From contig CAIVQH010000041.1 in assembly GCA_903907995.1 (NCBI GenBank), positions 62,001 through 126,000 on the forward strand: a DNA stretch of 64,000 nt, in the 5' to 3' direction. Positions 54,801 through 63,646 of the stretch are shown here, piece by piece. A program made the position numbers and the translations under genes. The notes beneath the pieces were generated by a model. It was given only the letters and a program-made list of their open reading frames with translations. It ran no database searches and was not told the origin of the DNA. How positions within the stretch are numbered: position 1 is the first letter of the stretch; each line of letters starts with the position of its first letter. The DNA comes from an uncultured Verrucomicrobiota bacterium (GTDB taxonomy: Bacteria > Verrucomicrobiota > Verrucomicrobiia > Limisphaerales > UBA9464).

Positions 54801-57290
54801 ATCGACGTGCCGTTTTTCCAGGACCTGAAGGTCCACGTGCTGGCGCGCGCGGACACGGGCAAGACCGACATTCGCGCCGGCTGGGGGCTGGCCCGGGCCG
54901 GCTGGCCCAATGGCACGAACGACTTCTTCAACGACCGCAACTTTGACACCTCCAACACCGGTTTCCCCTCCGGGCCCGGCTACGCGGCCTATGTCAACGG
55001 GGCCGAGGCGACCAATTTCCTGTACTTCGACGAGAGCGATCCCGCGCACAACCAGCGCAACCTTTTCAACCCGATCGCACGCCAGTCCTGGCTGGGCGGC
55101 GTCAATTTCGCCCTCCCGCTGCTCTGGGACCCCGCGCGCCGCCGGTTTGTGTCGAGCGTGCCCGAGCAGCGCCAGTTCCTCGTGATGACCTCCGAGAGGG
55201 CGATCCAACAGCTCACGCCGTCGGGGGCCGAGATCCGGTTCGGCCTGCAGTTCGACAAGCTGCCGCGGCTCAACCTCGCCTCGCTGTTCATCGACGACCG
55301 CGAGGCGACCCAGGAGCTCGTTAATATCATCCCCGACGGGCCGAAACTGGCGGCCGCCGGGGCGGCATTTGACCAGCTGCTCAACGGCAATTCGGACAAG
55401 CTGGTGGCGGATGGCGTGGATCTCGTCATCGACCAGTTCCTGGACTACCTGCTGGCGAGCGACGGTCCGCTGAAGGGGCTGACGGCATCGGCCGACGCGG
55501 CCAATGCGATCGGTGCCCCGAACACGGCGTCTTTTGCGGCGATCCGGGACCAGCTGAAGGACAAACTGTCGGGCGTGGTCGGGGTCGTCGGCCAGGCGAA
55601 CTCCATCGCCGGCGAGGTTGCCGACGCCTTGGACACCGTGGACCAGGGCCTCACGACGGCCGACACCCTCTTGAAAAAGGACGCGGACGGAAACCGCGGG
55701 GAATTCATCACCGACTCGGTGAACTTGGCGGGCTCCTTCGGTCTGCCGACGGACGCCATCCAGCCGGTGACGGATTCGATCACGACGGAAATCAACGGCG
55801 AGCTGGCCCCCACGCTGGACGACATCGCCAGCACCCTGAACGACATCCACAGCCTGGCGAAATCGGCGCGGAGCCTGGCGGACGACGCCCGGCAGGTGAC
55901 GCAGGGGGCGCTGACGGCAGTGAACGCGGCGGGTGCCCTGCCCGACCAGATCCTGACGGCCCTGCACGACCACTTCGCCCAGGCGCACGATCCCACGGGC
56001 CGCCTGCTCGCCGAGACCGATCCCGCGCAACTGCGGGCCGACCTCAAGCGCGCCGCCCGCGACGTGGTGATGCAGTCGGATTTCCTGGCCCAGGTCCAGC
56101 AGACCGTGCGGGACCTGGTGGAACCGCTGCACGACGAGTTTGGCGTGATGTATGAGCAGGTGTTCGGCGTGATGAACAACGTCGTGCGCTCCGCGTTCGA
56201 GGAGCTGAGCAACCAGGTGGTGGACCACCTCAACGACCAGGTGGGCCAGCTGAACCGCGCGTACGGCGGCTTCAGCAAGACGCTCGAGATGACGAAGATC
56301 GAGGGCAGCGCGCAGATCCTCGGCGAGGTGCTCGACAACGCTCACCTCAACGCGACGCTCGGACTGCACGTGCCCGACAACGTCACCCTCATGGGCTCGG
56401 TAGATTTCAAGCACCTGCAGGGGACCCAGCCGGTGCCGCCTTCGACCATGGACACGCCGGACGGGCGGATGCAGATCACAGTAACGGCGCGGGGCGACGC
56501 CAGTATCGGCGGTTGCCAGGCCGCCCATGCCGAGTTGCACGGCCAATATACCATGAGCGCGAAAGGTGAGCCGCTGGCGCTCTCGGGCGGGCTCTCCCTC
56601 AACGCGGACGTCCACGTGGACATCGTATCGTTGAAGAAGGCCGACTTCGAATTCGCCTTCGGCCCGGTGGACAACTACGTGCGGGCGGAAGGCGCTGGCA
56701 GCATCCTGATATTCGACGTCAACACGCGGGCTTTCTTCGGCCGGACTGGCGATTCCGAACTGGTGAAGTGGATCGATCCCCAGATCGCCGAACTGTACAA
56801 GGCCTTGGGCCGTCCCCCGGTGGATTCCGGCAATCCGCTGACCGGCTACTATGCGATGGCGGACGGCGATGTCGTCCTGAACCGCATCCTCGACATCCCG
56901 GATTCCGTAGTCTTGCTGAAGGCGGGCGGTGGCCAGGGCAACTTCCTGTTCTGCGACAGTGGCCTCACCTCGATCATCCCGGGCATGCACTGGCGTCTGA
57001 GCATCGGCGTCGGGATTGGACCGGCGTCCGCCCGGGCGGACCTCGTGGCCCTCGGGGGCATGGATCCGATTCCGCTGGGACTCTCGGTGCCGGATAAGTT
57101 GCCCGAGATGTCTCTCAGCTACCTCAAGGATCCCCTCTCGCTCTTTCACGGAGCGGTGACTGGGCGGTTCACGCCGAAGTTCGAGGTGGGGCCGGCCTCG
57201 TGGTCCCAGGATTTTGATTTCACCGCCCAGGGCGAATACATCCCAGGACCACCCCCAGGTTTTTTCATTGTGAGAAAACTCAATTTCTGA
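51888..57290 (+). CDS. 1800-residue secreted protein of unknown function (cassette gene 1)
   Basis: The ATG at 51888 opens a signal peptide (MKNLQAILVMVMLAWLTAPF, cut near ALA). The frame is open to 51627, but that part is low-quality sequence overlapping the moaE flank. The first 1100 residues are beta-rich with Ig-like character and no motif I can name. Residues about 1130-1485 are strikingly different, a long helical stretch (for example GEVADALDTVDQGLTTADTL, IASTLNDIHSLAKSARSLAD, QTVRDLVEPLHDEFGVMYEQ). The final 300 residues return to beta structure. The next gene starts 3 bp after its stop. No catalytic motif, lipobox, anchor or C-terminal sorting signal is visible. Confidence 0.8.
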   Translation: MKNLQAILVMVMLAWLTAPFALATGTGNDSIPDYTGILSVNGGNLPPVPVQGDFVVNDFSTTKPLSGIYRLGFKLIQADDSPASAEVFSSAFAVGLQPHTSTNGTKSVVLSPGSLTTGAPYRVFSQLYTTGPTPGSWVVAGFSSTSGEYRFALVDAGTDSGVVGQLNTLTLTRAYAVVTAPASDSFQVSAQGIIGRLDQVTLPVSTEDDQIFFDVTITGDHTGVIPLTSPRTTLPVVLANHTAGGTTAAVGIDQTIDIRPAAQMDPTDTYTLTVTMSHARPDGVEVMDRQVVLTAQRFLHFNGTLRFGPVTTTVTAIYNDPDFEGTVAGTGENTALGIDTNGAHLDSNPAYLLTSGQNFQVLLGLDGTATSNDPATVDAPTGATQSLAGVSFTLAGLTLDSSGAHATGGRVSFPAGFGVAAAPNLRRLMADFPFGAVDLDASMNPVGVVALPPGLVDALQLYAAHEDLPEQFTASSISWDTAAGTFTLHRTDTRHVRADENAALDALALTPETLVAKIRPSNDGYLAAPGSGAGVDVVVRADASGRAILDDATIDLPPSQYTPHFPADATISWSQAGQLVIKAGLIDTARSTLEGAAPARFNTLPGAPALTLVGGLESFTFQPTNSSWHITADGGLHAVGTFTDGTVRWGARSGGAFVQTAGTFTTGAAEVPGTVLRGALAASPTDLRPGELLLSGHGKPGDETYVERPFTPAYAAGFADYPGLNVRPAGGGAETATSLLGDASFGPYPLAAAAKYYFRKAGASGIQMADRSVFAGGSISLQMYGFALALTDYQLAYRDNRVVDSLVAGTVNVPGAHGLAGFAQPFSKLFLDPQGEPGEMTLPQNGSLQHPLAYWHARFHPLSAEFVASTSGPKTEALVFGAEVLLPAVVKDPVRGGLGFFPDGRLVAAKDGIPGVNSRMKPPKSVALHGPGSAANSSIPGFTVNPVTDFYFNDPAAIGAPDDGFVAFAGTIDVPFFQDLKVHVLARADTGKTDIRAGWGLARAGWPNGTNDFFNDRNFDTSNTGFPSGPGYAAYVNGAEATNFLYFDESDPAHNQRNLFNPIARQSWLGGVNFALPLLWDPARRRFVSSVPEQRQFLVMTSERAIQQLTPSGAEIRFGLQFDKLPRLNLASLFIDDREATQELVNIIPDGPKLAAAGAAFDQLLNGNSDKLVADGVDLVIDQFLDYLLASDGPLKGLTASADAANAIGAPNTASFAAIRDQLKDKLSGVVGVVGQANSIAGEVADALDTVDQGLTTADTLLKKDADGNRGEFITDSVNLAGSFGLPTDAIQPVTDSITTEINGELAPTLDDIASTLNDIHSLAKSARSLADDARQVTQGALTAVNAAGALPDQILTALHDHFAQAHDPTGRLLAETDPAQLRADLKRAARDVVMQSDFLAQVQQTVRDLVEPLHDEFGVMYEQVFGVMNNVVRSAFEELSNQVVDHLNDQVGQLNRAYGGFSKTLEMTKIEGSAQILGEVLDNAHLNATLGLHVPDNVTLMGSVDFKHLQGTQPVPPSTMDTPDGRMQITVTARGDASIGGCQAAHAELHGQYTMSAKGEPLALSGGLSLNADVHVDIVSLKKADFEFAFGPVDNYVRAEGAGSILIFDVNTRAFFGRTGDSELVKWIDPQIAELYKALGRPPVDSGNPLTGYYAMADGDVVLNRILDIPDSVVLLKAGGGQGNFLFCDSGLTSIIPGMHWRLSIGVGIGPASARADLVALGGMDPIPLGLSVPDKLPEMSLSYLKDPLSLFHGAVTGRFTPKFEVGPASWSQDFDFTAQGEYIPGPPPGFFIVRKLNF

Positions 57291-57293
57291 CGG

Positions 57294-60200
57294 ATGCCCC
57301 CCCTGCGAACCATCCTGGCGGTCTGGACCGCGGCGCTGCTGGGCGGCGCGCTGGTGCTCGCGCCGGCGCGCGCGGCGGAACCGTTGCCGCCGTTGGTGAC
57401 GACCACCGCCACCAGCACGACCGATCCGGGCGGCCGGCCGTGGGGGTTCATCGCGCTCGGGGAAAACCGACCGGGCCTCATCAGGGGGCACAATTTCGCG
57501 GTATACTCCAAATCAACAGCGGGCGGGCCCTTCAGCCTGCGGGGCGTCATCGCGCCCACGGCGGATCCGACCGCGATCAGCGTGCTGCTGGCACGCGGAG
57601 CGGCCCTCGGCGACAGCCTGCCGGCGCTCGAAGCCCAGTTAGGTGCCTTGCACGCGCTGCTGCTCACGCCGCCGGGGCAACCCGCCCGCACCAATCCGCC
57701 GGCCATGTCACTGGCGCAGCGGCTGGCCGCGCTCCAGGCACGGGCGGCGGGCGACACGCGGATTGGCGGCCTGCTGGACCTGTACGGCCTTTCGCATCCG
57801 GCACTCCGGCTGGTGCGCGGGACCGCCTGGGCCGGGCGTCTGGACATTCCGGTAGGCACCGAGGTGGTGCTGGAGGTGCGCGAACGTGACCCGTCCGGAA
57901 CCGATCTCGCAGTGATTGGACGGGTGACGGTCCACGCCGGCCTGGCCGACTCCCTGCCCGCCCCCGGTCCGCTCGTGGCGGTGCCGGACACCACCGCCCA
58001 GGGCGACCTCACCGTGCGGCTGCGCTGGGCTACGTCGGATGCGCTCCGGCAGGCCGGTCCACGGCATCAGGGCGACGTCGTCTGGCGTCTGTCCAAGACC
58101 TTCGCCGAAGCGCGTGGCTTTGACGCAAAAGCGCCCTCGGCCGCCGTGCTCGATGGCCTTGCGCTGACCGGCGGAGGGGACGTCTTGCGCCTGCCGGGTC
58201 CGGTGTATCCGGCCAAGCTGTTTGACTTGGCGAGTGTGGGCGATTTCGCCCTGGACCGGACCAACTCCTATCTCGCCGATGACAATGGGCGCTTTCTGGC
58301 CGGCGGGGTGCCGTTCGTCGAGGGCGCGCAGTATTATTACTTCGCAGCGGCGGCCGACCCCCTCGGGCGGCCGGGCGACGTCTCTGGCGGGCTGCTGGCC
58401 ACCGCCTATCGTCGGCTGCCCCCGCACATGCCCTCGCGGCTCCGGGTCAGTCTCCAGTGGGACCGGACCAACCACCAGTATTGGGATGTCTCCTGGGCAC
58501 CCAATCCGCCCGACGGCGGTACCCCGACGACCGGCTACGAGCTGTACCGGGGGAGCGATTTTGCGCAGTTGACGGCGGCGCAGCGCGGCGGGCTGAACCT
58601 CGAGGCGAATCCCATCATCCCCGGCAACCCCGTGGCCATCCAACGGGTCGCGGTCGTGGACGATCCGGGCGCCGCGGCCGGACCGGCGCTGCATGTGCTC
58701 GTACCGGGTGACGGTTCGTATGGCACGAACTGGTGGTTCGCGGTCCGCGCGGTCCGCGCGGTCCACGCGAGTCCGCCGGGCGGCGCCAAGCTCGTGTCAT
58801 CCCTCAGTCCGCCCGCGTTGGGGGCCCTCCGCAACACCGCCGCCCCGCCGGCTCCTGATCCCTCCAGCTTTACGAAACCGGTGATCGACTGCCTGCGGGT
58901 CGCCTGCATCGTGGACCAGCCACCGGTGGCCGAGGTGGCGGACGCCGCGCTCGACGGGTCGGCGGTCGCCTACATCGCCCGCTGCCGGCGGCAGCCGGGC
59001 ATCGGCGCGGCGCACTTCCTGGTGAAGAACCTGGATGACGGCACCACCGTAGTCCCGGAAACGGTCGTGGTGTTTCCGCCCGATGAGGACGTGGTGGAAC
59101 TGGATTGGACGCTGCCCCTGTCCAAGGTGGGCGCGAACCTGGAAGTGAGCTGCGCCGGAGAGGTGCTCGGCACGCACCTGAGCGACTGGGCAACCTCGGC
59201 GCACGCCGGCGTGGTGCCCGCCGGAAATCAGCGCATGGCGTACGCCTTTCTCGCCGGTGCGATCGCGGAGTCGGAACGCAAGGCGTTGCCAGCGGGTGAC
59301 CGCCTGTTCGGTGGACTGACCCCGGGCTGTTCGGCCGACTGGCCGGCGAACACCCACCTGGTCGTGTCGCCCGGGACCGGCCTCATCCTGCATCCTTCCT
59401 TCAACGTCCCGCTGGGCGAAAAGGCCCGGCAATATCGCGTGTATCGCCGCATTGAAAATGGACCGATGACCCTCATTGCGCAGGGGCTCCATGATTACAC
59501 CGGCCCCGGGTCCAGCGTGGCCTGCGAGGATACTGCGCCGCCGGTTTCCAACGGGCGGGTCCACTATTTCTCGCAGTTCCTCGACGAGAACGGCCGCCCG
59601 AGCACGATGCACCTCCTGGCCCGGCTGACCTTCACGGGCGACGCGCCGCCGGTCCCGGTCTTGCTCACGCCAACGCCCACCGATTTCTCGGGCACGCTGG
59701 CCGCGCCGGTGGTAACGCTGTCCTGGGTTGAGCCGCCGGAACATGCCGAGCGGTTCGAGATCTTCTTCGCCACAGAGGCGCTGCCGCGGGACACTACGCC
59801 TCAGGTCAGCAGCCTGGTCGCGCACCTCAACCAGCAGCTGAACCCAACCCCGGTCGTCTGGAAAGTCCATGACCGGCTGGGCGGCTCCGTCCGGTCGGTG
59901 GTGCCACTGCAGCAAAGCTTCCTGACCGGGCGCGTCGGCGGCGACCTGGGGCCGGGACCGCGCTTCACGGTCACCATGGGGGTCAATCCGTCGCTCAAAT
60001 ACCGCGTCTGGATGCGGGCCCTGGGACCGGGCGGCGAACCCAGCGACCAGAGCCGGGTCGTCGAGTTCCAGTGGCAGCCGCCCGCCACGCCGCCCGCCAA
60101 CATCGCCTGGCCGGCGCGTCCGTTGCCGCCGGTCGCCGCGTTCAATGCCGGAATCCAGGCCGTCGATTTCCGGGATGTCCCGGATACCCGACTCATTTGG

Positions 60201-60767
60201 GGCTACACCCAGAATGGCGCGGTGGCGATCCCGTTGCGCTCAGTTCAGGTGGATTCGACGCCGGTCGGCATCCGCGTCGGCTCACTGGCCATCGACAACG
60301 ACGGCGCCCGGGCCAATTTCGACCCCAATCCCCCGAACGGCCCGATCTTCCGTACGCCCACTTTCTCCGCGACGTTCGGCAAGGCGGACCCGAACAAGCA
60401 GCTCTTCACCCGCGACGGCGACTCCAGGCAACTGCTTCTGCCCTGCGTGCTTTACCGGACCCAGGTCGCGAACGACCGTTTCCCCGCCGTAAGCGGCGAT
60501 GTGATCCAGTGCTCCCCGTTGATCAACGGCATCGCCTGGGTCTCTTTCCCTTCGGACGGCAACGGCTCCGCGGGCGAACTGGCGGACCCGCTGTTCCGTT
60601 GGGTCGGGCCGGATTATCCCACCACGCCGGTGCTGGACCTATATCTCGTGGACACCCAACCGGTGGTCCAGGGCGCGCGCTACCGGTATTGGCTGGTGCG
60701 GTTCTCGGACCTGGGTGAGCCGATCCAGACGGTTCCGTGCGGGGAGGTCACGGTGAAATCGCCATGA
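57294..60767 (+). CDS. 1157-residue secreted Fn3-like protein of unknown function (cassette gene 2)
   Basis: Signal peptide MPPLRTILAVWTAALLGGAL, cut near ARA. The protein is beta-rich with at least two fibronectin-III-like regions: about 377-515 (RVSLQWDRTNHQYWDVSWAP, then TPTTGYELYRGSDF) and about 785-925 (VTLSWVEPPEHAERFEIFFA, ending YRVWMRALGPGGEPSDQS). Other segments also read as Fn3-type (VARYRYWLVRFSDLGEPIQT near the end). It starts 3 bp after gene 1 and overlaps the start of gene 3 by ATGA, so the three are translated as a unit. No enzyme motif seen; likely a scaffold or adhesin-like partner of proteins 1 and 3. Confidence 0.8.
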   Translation: MPPLRTILAVWTAALLGGALVLAPARAAEPLPPLVTTTATSTTDPGGRPWGFIALGENRPGLIRGHNFAVYSKSTAGGPFSLRGVIAPTADPTAISVLLARGAALGDSLPALEAQLGALHALLLTPPGQPARTNPPAMSLAQRLAALQARAAGDTRIGGLLDLYGLSHPALRLVRGTAWAGRLDIPVGTEVVLEVRERDPSGTDLAVIGRVTVHAGLADSLPAPGPLVAVPDTTAQGDLTVRLRWATSDALRQAGPRHQGDVVWRLSKTFAEARGFDAKAPSAAVLDGLALTGGGDVLRLPGPVYPAKLFDLASVGDFALDRTNSYLADDNGRFLAGGVPFVEGAQYYYFAAAADPLGRPGDVSGGLLATAYRRLPPHMPSRLRVSLQWDRTNHQYWDVSWAPNPPDGGTPTTGYELYRGSDFAQLTAAQRGGLNLEANPIIPGNPVAIQRVAVVDDPGAAAGPALHVLVPGDGSYGTNWWFAVRAVRAVHASPPGGAKLVSSLSPPALGALRNTAAPPAPDPSSFTKPVIDCLRVACIVDQPPVAEVADAALDGSAVAYIARCRRQPGIGAAHFLVKNLDDGTTVVPETVVVFPPDEDVVELDWTLPLSKVGANLEVSCAGEVLGTHLSDWATSAHAGVVPAGNQRMAYAFLAGAIAESERKALPAGDRLFGGLTPGCSADWPANTHLVVSPGTGLILHPSFNVPLGEKARQYRVYRRIENGPMTLIAQGLHDYTGPGSSVACEDTAPPVSNGRVHYFSQFLDENGRPSTMHLLARLTFTGDAPPVPVLLTPTPTDFSGTLAAPVVTLSWVEPPEHAERFEIFFATEALPRDTTPQVSSLVAHLNQQLNPTPVVWKVHDRLGGSVRSVVPLQQSFLTGRVGGDLGPGPRFTVTMGVNPSLKYRVWMRALGPGGEPSDQSRVVEFQWQPPATPPANIAWPARPLPPVAAFNAGIQAVDFRDVPDTRLIWGYTQNGAVAIPLRSVQVDSTPVGIRVGSLAIDNDGARANFDPNPPNGPIFRTPTFSATFGKADPNKQLFTRDGDSRQLLLPCVLYRTQVANDRFPAVSGDVIQCSPLINGIAWVSFPSDGNGSAGELADPLFRWVGPDYPTTPVLDLYLVDTQPVVQGARYRYWLVRFSDLGEPIQTVPCGEVTVKSP

Positions 60768-63613
60768 AACCGAACCTCTCCCGGCTGTTCGCCGCGCTCG
60801 GCCTGCTGTTGCTGGTGGTTTCCGGCCACGCGCAGAATGCTTCGCTCCGGTCTTCCGTGGTCTTCTCGATCACTGATTTTGCCCAAAGTGGTCCCGCCCT
60901 GAGTGTCAGCACCAATCTCGTGGCCACCGGCAAATCGTCGTTCCTCACGCCCATCAGCGTGGGCGATGCCCGGACCTATGGAGCGGGCCGGGCGAGCGCG
61001 TACGCCACCGGGCGGGCCGGAGTACTGCGCTGCCTCAGCACCGGAGGGTTTGATTACTTCGTCCCCAGCACCACCGAGGGTGGTTACACCGAATGCACGG
61101 CCAGCGTGGCAGTCGAGGACTTCGTCACGGTGTCGTCCACCACCCTGCCCCCGGGCACCGTCGTGACCTTGTCCTTCACTTTGGGAGTGAAAGGAACTGT
61201 CTCCGCGCCGGCGGCCGATCAGCGGCGCCCCGGAATCACGGCGGACCTTTCCGTCAATGTGGTCGCCGCGACCCAGGTCGCCACCCAGTTCAAAGCCCTC
61301 TCCCACCTGCAGGGCACCCTGGGGACGGTCACCTACGACGTGCAGGCGACGGTCGGGGAAACATTCAGGCTGCTCTACGAGCTCGACGCCAGCACCTACC
61401 TGAGCAGCAGCATTGCCGACTATCGCGACCTTTCCAGCGACGGCTACACCGCCGATCAAGGCGCGACCCTGAGCATCATTCCGCAGGACGCTTCCAACGT
61501 CAGCCTCACCGCCGCCAGCGGCTATGACTATGGGACCACATCCAATCCGACCGGCGGTTCCGATCCCAATTCGGCGCCGTTCGTGACGGAGACCGACGCC
61601 GAGCTGGCCGCGCCGCTGGACGCCAATGCGGATGGCCAGCCGGACTATCTCGTCATCGACAAGGTCACCGGGATTCGCCGGCTCGGCTTGCAGCAGCCGG
61701 ATGGCTCCTTCCAATGGGCCGATCCTGCTTCCACTGGGATCGAGAATGTCACGGGCCTGGGAATCGGCCATTTTGCGTCGGCGGGGGCGGCCGAGGGTTT
61801 CGCCGTCGCGGCGCCGCTTTGGAACCGGGTCAATGTTTTCCCGGATGCCCAGGGCGATTCCACGGTGGCGCCTTCCGTGGGCATCGGGCCGGCCTTCGTG
61901 GTGGGCATCGACTTCGCCGGCGACACGAGGGAGGATTTGGCGATCGGCACGATCTGGGACCGGGCGGACATCCCGACCCATCTTTCCGGGCTGGTCTCCG
62001 ATGCCGGCGGATTGAGCCTGAACTTCGGCCCGCAAGCAGAAACGGGGCCGTTCTCCCGGGGAAACCGGACGCATCTGGCGCCCAATGCGCCCTGGTTGGT
62101 GGGTGCGTTCCGCGAGGGAGACCAGACCCGGGATTTTGTGCTCCGCTCAGTTTCTACTTCGGCCAGCCAGCCCGACGGACCGACCTTGCCGGGACTCGCG
62201 CCGGATACTGAATGGGCCTGGGGGCAGTTCCAGACGAACACTCCGGCCAGCTTCCTCTTTTATTCGCCCGGCGCTTCCAACCTATACGTGACCGCCGTCC
62301 AGGGCACGGCTCCCGGTCCCTACTCGTGGCCGGCGGGCAACACCTATGCCTTCGATCTGCCCATCAGCCGGGTGCTCGTGCTCCCGGCCGGGACCGTGGC
62401 CATGCTGCTGATCGTGTTCGAAGACGGGAACAGTGCGGCCACTTACGACTTTGACGGGAGGAGCGCGCCGGTCTTGCGGCAGCGTATGACCGCGCCAGCT
62501 GGCCTCAAATTCTCGGCCGGGGGCGCGTTGGCCAACGGCGCATTCATCCTGTTGGGAGGTCCCAACGGAGCGCATGGCACCTCCACGACCTGGCAGCACT
62601 GGGGCTTCGACGGCACCCAGCACAAGCTCCTCGCCAGCGGTGGCCTGCCCGGCTTGAACGTGTCCCAAACCCGCGCGAACCTGCTCCTCTTCACCGCCAA
62701 TCCCGACTTGGATCCGGACGCAGTGCTGGTCCACACCCTGCGCGTCGGCGACTGGAGTGACAGCGCAGCGCCCCTGGGGGGAACCTTGCAGGTGATCCGG
62801 GAGCAGTTCCTGGGGACCTCCCCCGGGCTGGGCTCGCCGGGCACGACGAATGTCACTGCGCTGGCGGGCCTGTTCCCGGTCGTCAACCAGCACGCCCCGC
62901 CCGACAGCGTGGCCGTATTTGAACCGCCCACGGCGGCGGCATTCACCGGGCTCTCATTTTCACCGGCCCCGGGCACCTACCACACCACGGGCGGTGCTGG
63001 GCTTCAGGTCCGGATGAGTTCGGCGTCGGGGGCACCCATCTTCTACCGCCTCGGCGTGTCGCAGCCCTGGGTGGCGTATTTGGATTCGGCTCCGCCCACG
63101 ATTCTCGCCACCACGACCTTCCAGGCCTATGTGGACGATCCGCAGCCCAGCCCCTTGCAATCGGCGACCTATGTCATTGCGGACGCCCCGGGCATCGTCG
63201 TTGGGCCGTCCGTGGACACCAACCACAATGGCCTGCCCGATGCGTGGGAGCAGGCCTTTGGCGTCAGCGATCCGAACGGCGATCCGGACGGGGACGGAGC
63301 GACCAACCTTCAGGAGTACCTCGCCGGCACCGACCCCCTGGACGCCACATCGGTCCCGCCCGTTAATCCGGTGGATCTCGGGTTGGTGGCGCGCTTCCCC
63401 GGAGCCGGCGCGCCCGCCGGCACCTTTTGCGAGATCGCCTGGCAGGTGACTTCGGCGACGGTCGTGCTGGAGACCACGGAGGATCTCAACGATCCCTCGT
63501 CCTGGGTGCCTGCCGCCGGAACCGAAATCACGGTCGGTTCGGAACGCATCCACTACGAACCCGCCAGCGACGCCCGTGACCTGCGCTATTACCGCCTGCG
63601 CGTGAATCCGTGA
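60764..63613 (+). CDS. 949-residue secreted protein with FG-GAP-like and calcium-binding C-terminal repeats (cassette gene 3)
   Basis: The start overlaps the stop of gene 2 (ATGA, 60764-60767). Signal peptide MKPNLSRLFAALGLLLLVVS, cut near GHAQ. Residues about 285-455 look like FG-GAP-type propeller blades (AAPLDANADGQPDYLVIDKV; GIDFAGDTREDLAIGTIWD). Residues about 819-860 carry thrombospondin-3/dockerin-like calcium motifs (DTNHNGLPDAWE; DPDGDGATNLQEYLAGTDPL). The last 80 residues (LETTEDLNDPSSWVPAAGTE to LRYYRLRVNP) match a C-terminal module seen in two other secreted proteins here. Its place at the end of a coupled three-gene unit suggests it is the surface-attached or ligand-binding member. 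Confidence 0.82.
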   Translation: MKPNLSRLFAALGLLLLVVSGHAQNASLRSSVVFSITDFAQSGPALSVSTNLVATGKSSFLTPISVGDARTYGAGRASAYATGRAGVLRCLSTGGFDYFVPSTTEGGYTECTASVAVEDFVTVSSTTLPPGTVVTLSFTLGVKGTVSAPAADQRRPGITADLSVNVVAATQVATQFKALSHLQGTLGTVTYDVQATVGETFRLLYELDASTYLSSSIADYRDLSSDGYTADQGATLSIIPQDASNVSLTAASGYDYGTTSNPTGGSDPNSAPFVTETDAELAAPLDANADGQPDYLVIDKVTGIRRLGLQQPDGSFQWADPASTGIENVTGLGIGHFASAGAAEGFAVAAPLWNRVNVFPDAQGDSTVAPSVGIGPAFVVGIDFAGDTREDLAIGTIWDRADIPTHLSGLVSDAGGLSLNFGPQAETGPFSRGNRTHLAPNAPWLVGAFREGDQTRDFVLRSVSTSASQPDGPTLPGLAPDTEWAWGQFQTNTPASFLFYSPGASNLYVTAVQGTAPGPYSWPAGNTYAFDLPISRVLVLPAGTVAMLLIVFEDGNSAATYDFDGRSAPVLRQRMTAPAGLKFSAGGALANGAFILLGGPNGAHGTSTTWQHWGFDGTQHKLLASGGLPGLNVSQTRANLLLFTANPDLDPDAVLVHTLRVGDWSDSAAPLGGTLQVIREQFLGTSPGLGSPGTTNVTALAGLFPVVNQHAPPDSVAVFEPPTAAAFTGLSFSPAPGTYHTTGGAGLQVRMSSASGAPIFYRLGVSQPWVAYLDSAPPTILATTTFQAYVDDPQPSPLQSATYVIADAPGIVVGPSVDTNHNGLPDAWEQAFGVSDPNGDPDGDGATNLQEYLAGTDPLDATSVPPVNPVDLGLVARFPGAGAPAGTFCEIAWQVTSATVVLETTEDLNDPSSWVPAAGTEITVGSERIHYEPASDARDLRYYRLRVNP

Positions 63614-63627
63614 ACTCACTCGCAACT

Positions 63628-63642
63628 CGCAACTCGTAACTC
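63628..63642. repeat. 15-bp dispersed motif, inverted copy at 30538-30552
   Basis: 'cgcaactcgtaactc' at 63628-63642 is the exact reverse complement of 30538-30552. It lies in the 33-bp gap between cassette gene 3 and moaD, within a longer run of 'actcgcaactcgcaactcg'. Confidence 0.6.
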
Positions 63643-63646
63643 CCCT

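Noticed and set aside
53478-57491. 1337-residue open frame on the minus strand
   Set aside because: Antisense shadow of cassette gene 1. Arg/Gly/His-rich composition and no domain or signal peptide.
60680-62074. 464-residue frame on the minus strand over cassette gene 3
   Set aside because: Shadow frame; the plus frame has a signal peptide, ATGA coupling and calcium repeats.
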